From Haloarcula marismortui ATCC 43049 (GTDB lineage: Archaea; Halobacteriota; Halobacteria; Halobacteriales; Haloarculaceae), in contig NC_006392.1 of NCBI RefSeq assembly GCF_000011085.1, positions 1 through 50,060 on the forward strand: DNA of 50,060 nucleotides. The letters run 5' to 3'. Positions 1 to 7,539 of the stretch are shown one piece after another. The notes under the pieces were generated by a model. The model had not been told where the DNA came from, did no database searches, and saw only the letters and a list, made by a program, of their open reading frames with translations. Both the position numbers and the translations under genes were made by a program. The first letter of the stretch is position 1. Each line of letters starts with the position of its first letter.

Positions 1-1003
1 ACGCTCTTGCGTAGGAGATTGTTGATACTGGAGAGCAGTAGCTGCGGAGTCGAAGAGGACAAGAGCACCGCGCCAGCGGTGCCCGACACGAATGATTCCG
101 CTAGATGTGTTTGGGTCGGAATCGGTCGCAGCGGACCTGTTGGAGCAGGTTCGCTGGCGTGATGGTGTTACCTGTCCTCGCTGCCGTTCTGACCGGACGG
201 TCAGAAACGGCAGCTACAGAGAGTTTCAACGGTATCTCTGTAAGAATTGCGACCGCACGTTCAACGATAAGACTGGCACAATCTTCGCTCATTCGAAGAT
301 TGCGCTCCGACGGTGGCTGTTTTCAATTTACGCGTTTCTCCGGTTTAATACGAGTCTCCGCCAACTACAGTGCGAAATCGAGGTGACACACAAAACGATG
401 CACCGGCGCATCGAGCGCTTTGCCAGAGCGCTCGATGCGCCTTCCCTCAATCTCGTCGGCCCGGTCGAAATCGACGAAGTGTACGTCTCTGCCGGGAAGA
501 AAGGCCGCGAGCGCGACCGGGAGTCGCGCTCGCGTGGCCTGTCTACGCGCGGGCGTGGTTCGTATAGCAGCGACAAGCCACCGATCTTCATCATCGCCGA
601 CCGTGGCACCGAACAGCGGTACGTGATTCCAGCGAAAGCCGCAGACGAATCGACGATTCGACTCCTGCTGGCCGACCGCCAGCAGGAGTCGCTCACTGTC
701 TATACCGACGGCTTTCGAGCGTACGAACCGCTCGAAGATGACGACGCATTCGACCGCGAATACGTCGTCCATGGCGACGGTGAATACGCCGACGATGAGG
801 TGCACGTCAACACCTGCGAGAGCCACGCGTCGCAGGTGCGACGGTGGCTCTCGCCCCACCGAGGTATCTCCAAAGACAAGCTGACACAGTATCTTAGAGC
901 GTTTCAGCTACGCCGAGAGCTGTTTCGGAAACCCGGCCGAGATGCTCTCAAACACGCTGTTCAAGCAACGCTGTGAAATCAACAATGTGCTACGGATGAG
1001 CGT
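1..1003 (+). mobile_element. IS1595-family (ISH4-like) insertion sequence, inserted in a CRISPR spacer
   Basis: The terminal inverted repeats match at 21 of 25 positions: left ACGCTCTTGCGTAGGAG (from base 1) against the complement of the right end, ACGCTCATCCGTAGCAC. The element is about 1.0 kb with one transposase gene, the usual size for haloarchaeal IS1595 elements, which make 8-bp target duplications. TACTGTGA at 1003-1010 is such a duplication; its partner is the last 8 bases of the window (50053-50060), so the two ends are contiguous. The exact boundary is ambiguous by one base because of the flanking A/T. The target is a spacer of CRISPR array 2. Confidence 0.88.
92..976 (+). CDS. IS1595-family transposase
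   Basis: This 294-aa DDE transposase moves the surrounding IS. An N-terminal zinc ribbon lies at about residues 28-53 (CPRC, then CKNC), as in IS1595 proteins, followed by a helical DNA-binding part. The catalytic core shows EIDEVYVS (first Asp, about residue 128), YTDGFRAY (second Asp, about residue 206) and VNTCESHASQVRRWL near residues 241-255, where the third catalytic residue lies. The ATG at 92 gives the family's usual length. The gene is complete, so the element may still be active. It interrupts only a spacer, which should still be transcribed as an abnormally long insert between two repeats. Confidence 0.9.
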   Translation: MIPLDVFGSESVAADLLEQVRWRDGVTCPRCRSDRTVRNGSYREFQRYLCKNCDRTFNDKTGTIFAHSKIALRRWLFSIYAFLRFNTSLRQLQCEIEVTHKTMHRRIERFARALDAPSLNLVGPVEIDEVYVSAGKKGRERDRESRSRGLSTRGRGSYSSDKPPIFIIADRGTEQRYVIPAKAADESTIRLLLADRQQESLTVYTDGFRAYEPLEDDDAFDREYVVHGDGEYADDEVHVNTCESHASQVRRWLSPHRGISKDKLTQYLRAFQLRRELFRKPGRDALKHAVQATL

Positions 1004-1010
1004 ACTGTGA

Positions 1011-1324
1011 AATACTGGATGGACAAATATGGTTACAGACGGACCCTCGTGGGGTTGAAGCCCCGCCCACTTGTTGCTCATGTAGACCTTTCCTGACGTT
1101 ACAGACGGACCCTCGTGGGGTTGAAGCCCGTCCCCTCAAAGTCCAGTCCTTGCACACGACGGAGTTACAGACGGACCCTCGTGGGGTTGAAGCTCCCACA
1201 CGTTGTGGTTGTGGCCGTGGACATACAGGTTACAGACGGACCCTCGTGGGGTTGAAGCTGGCGGGACCAGCACAAAACGCTGAAAGAAAACTCTGTTACA
1301 GACGGACCCATGGGCGGTTGAAGC
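1011..1324 (+). CRISPR. Distal (trailer) end of CRISPR array 2, beyond the IS
   Basis: The remaining 21 nt of the interrupted spacer (1011-1031) are followed by five 30-nt repeats starting at 1032, 1098, 1164, 1229 and 1295. Four repeats are perfect copies of the array 2 repeat (start GTTACAGACGGACCC, end GGGGTTGAAGC). The last is degenerate (GGACCCATGGGCGGTTGAAGC at its 3' side), as expected for the oldest repeat. The four spacers are 35-36 nt. The spacer at 1062-1097 is identical to the one at 49257-49292. There is no leader on this side, because this is the tail of the array that begins at 46654. Confidence 0.95.
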
Positions 1325-1483
1325 AATTCGCCCGCATCACAGTTATCGAAGGTTATCGTTACCACCGACCTCGTCTACGGCGACCGACACAAACGGCTTA
1401 GTATTTGATCTGGTGTGATACGGATTAGTGTAGATTATTTTCGGATTACACCGGCTCCGAGGTGGGTGGACACCGGTAAATTG
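1325..1483. other. Gene-free junction between CRISPR trailer and truncated R-M gene
   Basis: No credible open frame and no further repeat is visible. The stretch is moderately AT-rich (around 1400-1450) and ends at the broken 3' end of the restriction-methylase remnant, so it probably contains the rearrangement breakpoint that removed most of that gene. Confidence 0.5.
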
Positions 1484-1945
1484 CTACACAACTCCGTATG
1501 AGGCATCGCGATAGAAGCGCTGTTCGCTAAACCGCTCGGTGAAATCGGCGTCCCACTGCTTGGCCTCAAGCACGGCCGCCGACAGCCCGTACATGCCCTC
1601 GGTGTTGCCGTCGCGTTTCTGTCGCGCCGCATCTCGCCGGGCGTCAGCAGACTCGAAGAGCAAGCGGTCGTTGTACCCGCCGCTGTCCGGGAGTGTCGTC
1701 TCCTGCAGCGTGTCGAAGCCGAGGATATCGAGTACTTCGTCGATCCATGCACCCAGCAGTTCGTCTTCGTTGTACGACGGCAGCAGGTCGCCTTCGCCTT
1801 CCCAGAGCGCTTGGAGATCCTCGAAGGCTTGCGCCGCGTCGTCGTCACATTCCCAGTCGTCCAGGTCGGCGACCCGTTCGTCGAGATAGTAGCCCGCAAA
1901 GAGGTCAGAATTCCGGTAGGGGGACCCGAGTGTGGCCTGACTCAT
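1484..1945 (-). pseudogene. N-terminal fragment of Eco57I-type (type IIG) restriction-methylase-like protein
   Basis: The 153-aa frame begins MSQATLGSPYRNSDLF and includes AVLEAKQWDADFTERFSEQR. I recognise this as the opening segment of the roughly 1300-aa haloarchaeal Eco57I-like fused restriction/methylase proteins. It stops after about 150 residues, before any methylase motif (no NPPY), so it cannot encode an active enzyme. The ATG at 1945 is preferred over a frame extending to 1969, because those extra codons lie in the inserted ISH1-like element, whose edge is 17 nt upstream of the ATG. The original promoter is therefore displaced. The fragment suggests the CRISPR locus once sat beside a restriction system. 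The family call comes from remembered sequence similarity. Confidence 0.6.
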
Positions 1946-1962
1946 AGGTGAATACTCTAGAC

Positions 1963-2897
1963 GGCTCAATTGAATCCGGCGAATTTCGGCGTTTCAGCGT
2001 TCAATTGCCTGCTCCACGTTATAAACGCCGGCTATGAGCGTTATCTCCCGGAACTGGCGGAACCAGTCACGCGCTCGGACGGCGGAGCCGTGCGAGCGCT
2101 TGATTGAGGAGTTGACGGACTCAGTCTGTGATCGCTGACCATAGAGCTCGTCGTCTATTCGGGCGTTGTGTGCGTGATCGTAAGGAGCGAAAACACGGTG
2201 CTTGATCAGCGGACAAATCCCGGCGTTTCGAAGCTCCTCACGGAAGCTCATGTCATCATAGCCTTTGTCAGCGGCCAAGCTTCGAAGGTCGCCCGCGTTC
2301 CGCAGGGCGACCTTCGGGCCGATCTTGGTTTCGTCAGGCCACTTCGTGCTGCAGTGTAAGTCAAGAATTGCTCCCTCAGCTGTATCTACGAGAAACGTCG
2401 TCTGGATCGTTTTGACGGAACGATCAATCCGTCGCAAGTAGTGAGACGATGCCTGCTGACGGTCGAAGTAGGTGGCATCAATTGCGGCGTGACCATTCTG
2501 GTCCAGCAGCTCCGCCGACCGGCGGAGCAGCTGTCGCCAGACAGTTATCGATGCCCGTTTGAACGCCTTACACAGCGTCGAAGGCGCGGGAAACTCCCCG
2601 CGTTGAAGATTCAATACCGCTCGAACACGTTCCATCTCTTCGGCCCAGTCGATGATTTCCTCGTACTCCGCGCTCATGTGTTCGCGCAGATAGAGCAAGA
2701 CTGCGTGCTTCCAGCCGGCAAACCCGTTGCCGGCTGGATCACTCAGTTCCATCAGCGCAGCGTCAGTAAGCTTTTGAGCGAGTGAAGCCACTTGCTTCAC
2801 GAAGCGGAAGAGGGTGTTGTGCATAACATTACTCTCCCGCTTCATACCGGTGATTCTAACGACCTATCCCGGCGCCATCTGTGGATTCAACTGAGCC
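1963..2897 (-). mobile_element. ISH1-like insertion sequence (IS5 family)
   Basis: The 15-bp terminal inverted repeats GGCTCAATTGAATCC (1963-1977) and GGATTCAACTGAGCC (2883-2897) match at 14 of 15 positions. The element is flanked by a perfect 8-bp duplication, CTCTAGAC, at 1955-1962 and 2898-2905, so insertion was clean and recent. Length is 935 bp with one transposase gene. It landed just upstream of the start of the truncated R-M gene. Confidence 0.93.
1994..2845 (-). CDS. IS5-family (ISH1 group) transposase
   Basis: This 283-aa transposase fills most of the ISH1-like element. The catalytic pattern is AIDATYFDR (first Asp, about residue 122), LAADKGYDDMSF (second Asp, about residue 192) and QTESVNSSIKRSHG (Glu, about residue 241) followed by R, the DDE signature of IS5 proteins. 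Haloarchaeal ISH1 transposases are about 270 aa; starting at the internal ATG (MHNTLF, near 2824) would give 276 aa, so the first seven codons are uncertain. The frame is intact. Confidence 0.9.
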   Translation of the reverse strand: MKRESNVMHNTLFRFVKQVASLAQKLTDAALMELSDPAGNGFAGWKHAVLLYLREHMSAEYEEIIDWAEEMERVRAVLNLQRGEFPAPSTLCKAFKRASITVWRQLLRRSAELLDQNGHAAIDATYFDRQQASSHYLRRIDRSVKTIQTTFLVDTAEGAILDLHCSTKWPDETKIGPKVALRNAGDLRSLAADKGYDDMSFREELRNAGICPLIKHRVFAPYDHAHNARIDDELYGQRSQTESVNSSIKRSHGSAVRARDWFRQFREITLIAGVYNVEQAIER

Positions 2898-3023
2898 CTC
2901 TAGACGGTAGCAGGTACGCTAAAGAACCTAGGGGAAACCAATAGGCCGCCCTCCGGCAATAACTGACAATCAAACGAGGGAAACAGTGGTAAAAAGTCGA
3001 CGCTATCGGACAGGTGTCGATGG

Positions 3024-3064
3024 CTAACCAACAACGGTCCGATATTTCACGAAATGTTGGTTAG
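3024..3064. repeat. 10-bp perfect inverted repeat (CTAACCAACA / TGTTGGTTAG)
   Basis: CTAACCAACA at 3024-3033 is the exact complement of TGTTGGTTAG at 3055-3064, with a 21-nt loop. It lies at the start of the radical-SAM remnant and may be the scar or hairpin end of a lost mobile element. No element can be assigned. Confidence 0.6.
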
Positions 3065-3602
3065 CTCTGCTTTGTCGATATCTTCGTCGACGATGACTCG
3101 CTGGCAGGCGTTAGACGAACTCCAGCAGGCCGGTGTGTCGGTGTTCGTCTCGATGTCACCCACATACCCGACGATGGGCGAAGACGACTTTCACGAGCTA
3201 CTCAGCTACTTTAGAGCGCTCGGCGAGGTTGTCGTCTTCCACGAACCAATCAATCCCCGTGGCGCGAATTTCCAGCAGTGTCTCACCGCCGCCAAAGAAG
3301 CCGGCTACGACGACGTTGTCACCGAACTCCAGCAGATGCAGGACAGCCACCAGTACTGGGTCGAGTACGCCCTCGAACAACTCAACACGGTTCAGCAAGT
3401 CGCAACGCGCTTTGACGGGCTCGAAATCCATTCCTGGCCAGACGATGAGTTGGTGCGCTCGACGAGCGGCCAGCTGCGGTCGAAGCTCACAGCAATGCAA
3501 CAGGCCGTCTCACCGGAGTCGTTCTCCGGGAAGCAAACAGGTACGTCAGCGGCACAGTCCGGACTGACTGGACAAAAAGGCGCGTTAGACCAGTTGCTCT
3601 AA
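3054..3602 (+). pseudogene. C-terminal remnant of a radical-SAM (SPL-like) protein
   Basis: From the ATG at 3093 the frame reads RWQALDELQQAGVSVFVSMS, then TYPTMGEDDFHELLSYF and VVFHEPINPRGANF. These resemble the last strands of a radical-SAM barrel in SPL-like haloarchaeal proteins. The N-terminal half with the CxxxCxxC iron-sulfur motif is absent, so the product cannot be a working radical-SAM enzyme. The first 13 codons look unrelated and overlap the inverted repeat, which fits a deletion or rearrangement breakpoint. The C-terminal 40 residues are low in complexity. The family assignment is tentative. Confidence 0.45.
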
Positions 3603-3645
3603 CAGGAGTACAAAAAATACTCCACTGCTACCCGCAGAAGGGCGA

Positions 3646-4101
3646 TTACAGCAACTTCGGCGTGTCGCTCGGTCCACAAACGACGATATTTGCTGTCGCC
3701 GCGTCGGTGTACTCCTCAATGAACTGTATCCCATCATCCACGACAGAGTCAGGTACAACAAGGGCCCGTGTATAACCGGGTTTCGAGAAGTCTTCGAGTT
3801 GGTCAAGCGCGTCACCGTTGAGTGAATCTCCAGTTTCGACTTCAACGACGATGCTATTGTCCGCAAAGCCCGTCAGAACAAGGTCCGGAACGTGATCGGT
3901 CCCTGGCGTCGCTGACCGTGGATTACCTGCTGCGTCCACGTCGATATGATCGACGTAGAGTGAGGAGTCCGCGGCGGCTGCCTGAGATACCGCTTGATAG
4001 GTGTCTTTGAGAACATCGTCGTGATCTTTGTTTGACTGACTCAACTGATCCAGGACGTATCCTGCTGCAATCGTACCGACAATCGCTAATCCAGTACTCA
4101 T
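3646..4101 (-). CDS. Hypothetical protein with hydrophobic N-terminus
   Basis: This 151-aa acidic protein starts with a hydrophobic segment (STGLAIVGTIAAGYVLDQL, residues 2-20) that could be an uncleaved membrane anchor. A soluble alpha/beta domain follows, with PDLVLTGFADNSIVVEVETGD and later TRALVVPDSVVDDG and ANIVVCGPSD. The pattern D-x-V-L then V-x-V-E-x-E recalls the core of PD-(D/E)xK-like folds, but a lysine is missing, so I do not call a nuclease. The frame is open to 4668, but those extra codons overlap a plus-strand gene and look non-coding, so the ATG at 4101 is chosen. Function is unknown. Confidence 0.6.
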   Translation of the reverse strand: MSTGLAIVGTIAAGYVLDQLSQSNKDHDDVLKDTYQAVSQAAAADSSLYVDHIDVDAAGNPRSATPGTDHVPDLVLTGFADNSIVVEVETGDSLNGDALDQLEDFSKPGYTRALVVPDSVVDDGIQFIEEYTDAATANIVVCGPSDTPKLL

Positions 4102-4209
4102 TGTGTTTCTGTCTCCTATCTTTTTCACTGGGAGACAACTTTCCGATGAGGTGGAAACAATATAAACACTCGCCCACCGGAGTGAAAGTAATAGCCAGAG
4201 TCGCAGTAG

Positions 4210-4557
4210 GTGGAGACGATCCACCCCGCCCAGGTCGACCTCGAGTCGTTCGCAGCGGCACACCACAACGCCGACCCATGGATGGGTTGGTTCCGAGCGA
4301 GCGACGGCCCGATCGATAGCGGTGCAGCCTATGGCGACATCGACAGCGAGCCCGATCTGGCGGAGTTCATCCACAGCAACGAGAACAGTCAGCTGGGCCT
4401 GACGAATCTGAAGTACGACGGCCGACTGCTGAAGCTCGTCCTCTCGGAGAGTGGTTGGCTCGCTATCTACGATCCCAAAGATATGGACACGATCGAGTTC
4501 ACGCGGTTCATCCACGACGAGGTGCTGCCGCACACATCGCCGAAGCTGATGAGCTGA
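4210..4557 (+). CDS. Hypothetical protein
   Basis: This 115-aa acidic protein (METIHPAQVDLESFAAAHHN at the N-terminus) is rich in D, E and H. It has a central YDGRLLKLVLSESGWLAIYDP that looks like a beta-hairpin domain. No cysteines, membrane helix or recognised motif are present. It is divergent from the preceding minus-strand gene, so the 108 bp between them probably hold both promoters. Composition fits a real haloarchaeal protein. Confidence 0.6.
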   Translation: METIHPAQVDLESFAAAHHNADPWMGWFRASDGPIDSGAAYGDIDSEPDLAEFIHSNENSQLGLTNLKYDGRLLKLVLSESGWLAIYDPKDMDTIEFTRFIHDEVLPHTSPKLMS

Positions 4558-4651
4558 ATAAAAGCTGGGCTCTGCTATCCCCGCAAGCGTCGATGCAAAC
4601 GGTAGCTGCACCCCCAAGGTATTTTCTACAGGACTCTCGATACAGCACCTG

Positions 4652-5065
4652 ATGTTCTGGATGTGCACGCGGTGTGAGACGGTTCATACACAGAATCCCG
4701 ATGAATGCCGTGAGTGCACTGCAACCACCTTCGAACCTGTCGCTGAATCCGATCTCCAGTCCAGTTCATCGACAGGCCCGGATGCACTGGACGATACAGA
4801 CACCCAGACCTACGGAACAACGCCTGATCCCGGGTTCGAGTCCAGCCCCGACGTGGCCGTCGATGGCTCGGTCGAGGCCAGCCAGCACGATACACTGCCG
4901 GCCCACAAGGAGGCGAGTGGATCTGGACTTACCGCAACGGCACGGCGTGCCTATCACACACTTCGGGCGACGATCCTCGCACCGGTTGCCCTGGTCCGCC
5001 AGTACCTGCTTCCGATTCTCGCTTTCGCGATCGTCGTGGTCGTCGTGCTCTGGTTACTGAGCTGA
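4652..5065 (+). CDS. Zinc-ribbon protein with C-terminal membrane anchor
   Basis: The 137-aa protein begins with a zinc ribbon (CTRC and CREC, residues 5-22). An acidic Ser/Thr/Asp-rich linker spans about residues 30-95. It ends in a strongly hydrophobic helix (YLLPILAFAIVVVVVLWLLS), so it should be tail-anchored with the ribbon in the cytoplasm. It follows the 4210 gene on the same strand after 94 bp. Function is unknown; a membrane-tethered adaptor or sensor is a guess. Confidence 0.65.
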   Translation: MFWMCTRCETVHTQNPDECRECTATTFEPVAESDLQSSSSTGPDALDDTDTQTYGTTPDPGFESSPDVAVDGSVEASQHDTLPAHKEASGSGLTATARRAYHTLRATILAPVALVRQYLLPILAFAIVVVVVLWLLS

Positions 5066-5077
5066 CCCTGCGGTAGC

Positions 5078-6334
5078 TTACTCAGACACGATCGCTTCGA
5101 GTGCGTTCTGCCAGCACGGTAGATAATTGAGAGATTTCGAATCTGCAACCTGATTTGACCGAGAGAACGGCATTACGTACTCTTGATAGTCTGACTCCAG
5201 ACGGTCAAGTGAGTCGGTAAGCGACTCTGATTCAACCTGGCGTATCTGTCGCCAGCGTATCCGGAGGTGATGCTTTTTCATCGGCGTCTGTATGTTTTCG
5301 TCATCGTCGTTCTCCAAGGCTGCTAAATCCTGCCATGAATCAAACTGCCGCTCACAGACATCACACTCACACATCTCAGCTCCGACCCGCTGTTGGACGT
5401 CCACCACAGCAGGAATCTTGACAAAGTCAGAGACCTCATCGAGATAGTATCGAGTGATTACTCCGCCACCACCGCGTTGTTCACGCCGTTCCGCATCTTC
5501 TTCACCATACATCGAACCGTAGATAGTTCCATCAAGGCCAAGATGAGATAGGAGCGTGGCAAAGTAGTCACCATAGTAGAAGTGTGGCGATACACCAGCA
5601 TCGGCAAGATCGGACACGAACCGGGCAATATGCTCGTAATCGTGCTGGCCAGTTTCGTGTTTATCAAGATTTTCCACCCAGATGAAGCACTGCTCAATAT
5701 TGTGCTCAGAAAGTAGCGAAAGAAGTTCGTCAAGATGTGTACTGCTCCGCAGGATGTCTTTCGTTATGAACAAACAGGGTTTCAGCGGGAGCGATGCAGC
5801 GTCTCGTGCAGCGGTGAGTATCGTGTCGTTGACCTCAATGTCGCTTGGCGTGCGGATCTTGTGATACCATGGAATGACTGCCGTAGGGCGATATGAATCT
5901 GGATCGGAGAGCGAATCGTACTTGCCAACCTCTTCTTCGAGCTGTGTGACCACAAAGCCTTCCTGAAAGGCAACAGACGCCTTCGTCAGTGTCTCAACGT
6001 GAGAATCAGGCAGTTGTGATGCATCGAGGTTCTCTTGCTTTGTCAGGAGTTCTTCAAGAAGCGGGTCAACCTGCTCGGCATACTCCCAGTGCCATCGGCG
6101 GACACTACCCGAGTCATCTCGAAAATCATCACCAACCCTGAAATCCGTTAGAGACGGGTCAATATAGTAGCTCACTCCGGCGTCATCTGCGTAGTTTTGG
6201 AGATTCGATGGAAGCGCTTTCGCGTTGGCTGCAAGCATCCGGGCAGGAACGAGAACCGAATCCAGATATTCCAAAGATGTTCCGACAGGGTGCTTGTCGC
6301 TATTGCTGTTGTATCGGAGGGTCGCCTCGAACAT
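5078..6334 (-). CDS. TGT-superfamily-like TIM-barrel protein with zinc site
   Basis: This 418-aa protein shows alternating hydrophobic strands and helices like a TIM barrel (SYYIDPSL, AVIPWYHK, PCLFITKD, QCFIWVENLD, SPHFYYGDYF). Near residues 325-355 it carries C-E-C-D-V-C followed by a His-His about 30 residues later. That is the CxCx2C...H zinc motif of tRNA-guanine transglycosylases and their DNA-modifying relatives (DpdA). It differs from the cellular archaeal TGT, which is longer and has a PUA domain. The ATG at 6334 is preferred to an upstream TTG. It overlaps the start of the PD-(D/E)xK gene's stop region by 35 bp in a three-gene minus-strand cluster. A base-exchange role in DNA modification or defence is inferred. 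Confidence 0.5.
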   Translation of the reverse strand: MFEATLRYNSNSDKHPVGTSLEYLDSVLVPARMLAANAKALPSNLQNYADDAGVSYYIDPSLTDFRVGDDFRDDSGSVRRWHWEYAEQVDPLLEELLTKQENLDASQLPDSHVETLTKASVAFQEGFVVTQLEEEVGKYDSLSDPDSYRPTAVIPWYHKIRTPSDIEVNDTILTAARDAASLPLKPCLFITKDILRSSTHLDELLSLLSEHNIEQCFIWVENLDKHETGQHDYEHIARFVSDLADAGVSPHFYYGDYFATLLSHLGLDGTIYGSMYGEEDAERREQRGGGGVITRYYLDEVSDFVKIPAVVDVQQRVGAEMCECDVCERQFDSWQDLAALENDDDENIQTPMKKHHLRIRWRQIRQVESESLTDSLDRLESDYQEYVMPFSRSNQVADSKSLNYLPCWQNALEAIVSE

Positions 6335-6794
6335 CGTCAAGTATCGTTTCTATTACGCTACTTCTCTTACATAATTCTTGACCTGTTTGTGAAGGGCCAG
6401 AGTATACCGTCACTGTTTCTCCAACGCCAAGGAGACCGATGTTCAGGTCACTAACCCGGCTGAGGAGTTCATCGGTAATGTCGTCGTCCCAAAGTGAGAG
6501 GAATGAATAGTCGACATAGTCAGTATTTCGTTGCGCTTGCTCAATACCTGCCCCGACATTTCGTGATTTCAGTTCGATAGCGATGGTTGACCCTCGCTTG
6601 ACCGCAAGAATATCAATGGGATAGCAGAAGACCTCTCCCTCAGTCGTATAGGTGATATCATGTCTAGATAAGTAGTTGGCGACGATGCCGAGCTGGTATT
6701 TTTCTGGGATATAGTACGACTCATCCCGGTCAAGTGTTTCCTGCCACTTTTTCGCATATCGGCGAGACGCCGGATCGTGATCTACCTTACTCAT
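6300..6794 (-). CDS. PD-(D/E)xK nuclease-like protein
   Basis: The 164-aa protein contains IDILAVKRGSTIAIELKSRN at about residues 63-82: an Asp, then E-x-K twelve residues later, the catalytic layout of the PD-(D/E)xK (restriction endonuclease-like) fold. An upstream helix carries a Glu (YTTEGEVFCYP) that could complete the site. It overlaps the downstream TGT-like gene by 35 bp and is separated from the upstream gene by 7 bp, so the three are probably co-transcribed. It may be the nuclease component of a defence or modification cluster, or a Holliday-junction resolvase-like protein. Biochemical function is inferred from the motif only. Confidence 0.65.
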   Translation of the reverse strand: MSKVDHDPASRRYAKKWQETLDRDESYYIPEKYQLGIVANYLSRHDITYTTEGEVFCYPIDILAVKRGSTIAIELKSRNVGAGIEQAQRNTDYVDYSFLSLWDDDITDELLSRVSDLNIGLLGVGETVTVYSGPSQTGQELCKRSSVIETILDDVRGDPPIQQQ

Positions 6795-6801
6795 ACGTGG
6801 C

Positions 6802-7314
6802 TTACACCGGCCCTGACTCTACATCCAGTTCGTCAAGAATCTCTGATTCAGCAGCAAAGCTCGGATATTCCCGATAGACATATTCAAGAAGTCTGGTCAG
6901 TGCCATTCGATTATAGGTGTCAACTACTGTCCGAAGTTCCTGACGATATTTAGCTTCAAGTTGCTTCTCCAGTTCACTCGCAATTTTCTGTCCTTTCGGT
7001 GTAATTGAGAACCGCTTCTCAGCAAGAGTCGCGTTATTGTCGTTCGAGATCGCTCGATCAAGTGGTTCTGACTCGATAGCATTCAATGAGAGAAGGAACT
7101 CTATCTCTTCGTAGACGTACTCAGAAAACGGCCCCATTTTGTACGGTGCGAATTCGAACGCGATGTCTTCCTGATACGCCTCAAAAAATTCAGTCTCTTG
7201 CTCAATGAGGAACAGTAGCTTCTGTAGTTTGGTGACCCCCTCGATCGTCTCGGCGTATTGAAAGAGAAGGAAGGCAACATCCGTTCGCCGGTCAATAGAG
7301 TCGATTGGGGGCAC
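6802..7314 (-). CDS. Panacea/SocA-like (DUF4065-type) protein
   Basis: This 170-aa protein has TKLQKLLFLIEQ (about residues 29-40) followed by FAPYKMGPFSEYVYEEIEFL. The K-L-x-K-L-x-F and Y-x-x-G-P-x-S pattern is typical of Panacea (DUF4065, SocA-like) domains, which act as antitoxins or phage-defence partners. The C-terminal part is helical and charged. The start is a GTG at 7314; no better ATG keeps the conserved N-terminus. It is first in the minus-strand trio, with 7 bp to the nuclease-like gene. A toxin-neutralising or regulatory role for the downstream pair is plausible but unproven. Confidence 0.5.
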   Translation of the reverse strand: MPPIDSIDRRTDVAFLLFQYAETIEGVTKLQKLLFLIEQETEFFEAYQEDIAFEFAPYKMGPFSEYVYEEIEFLLSLNAIESEPLDRAISNDNNATLAEKRFSITPKGQKIASELEKQLEAKYRQELRTVVDTYNRMALTRLLEYVYREYPSFAAESEILDELDVESGPV

Positions 7315-7500
7315 GTAAGATACCTACCGTGTCCGACTAGCCCTAAGGTAATGAAATTTTCTGGACCGTACAGAGCGGTCCAACGTCGGTGGAATGTCAC
7401 AATTAGCTATTCTAGCAACCGACTCTGTTGTACAGAAACTGCGGTTGGTTCCATGCCACTCTGAACTTATTGGAACGGGTGTGCGTCTGACGCATATATT

Positions 7501-7539
7501 TGTATCACCGATATGTATACAGTATCTGTATATGAAATC
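7501..7539. repeat. Upstream iteron-like repeats, 13-bp period (TGTAT family)
   Basis: Three consecutive 13-mers start at 7501 (TGTATCACCGATA), 7514 (TGTATACAGTATC) and 7527 (TGTATATGAAATC). They share TGTAT at exactly 13-bp spacing and run into the start codon of the HNH gene. The same family recurs at 9619-9656 beyond the ParA operon; GTATCTGTATA occurs identically at 7522 and 9620. This is a candidate partition centromere or replication iteron block and may autoregulate the operon. Confidence 0.65.

Noticed and set aside
1032-1324. A separate small CRISPR array with five repeats
   Set aside because: It lacks a leader, ends in a degenerate trailer repeat, and its first partial spacer completes the spacer cut at 50060. 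It is the distal end of array 2.
1994-2845. ISH1-like transposase read as a domesticated gene
   Set aside because: Intact inverted repeats and a perfect 8-bp target duplication show an ordinary, recently inserted IS.
4102-4668. Minus-strand extension of the 3646-4101 gene to 340 codons
   Set aside because: The extension overlaps a better plus-strand gene at 4210 and has non-haloarchaeal composition.
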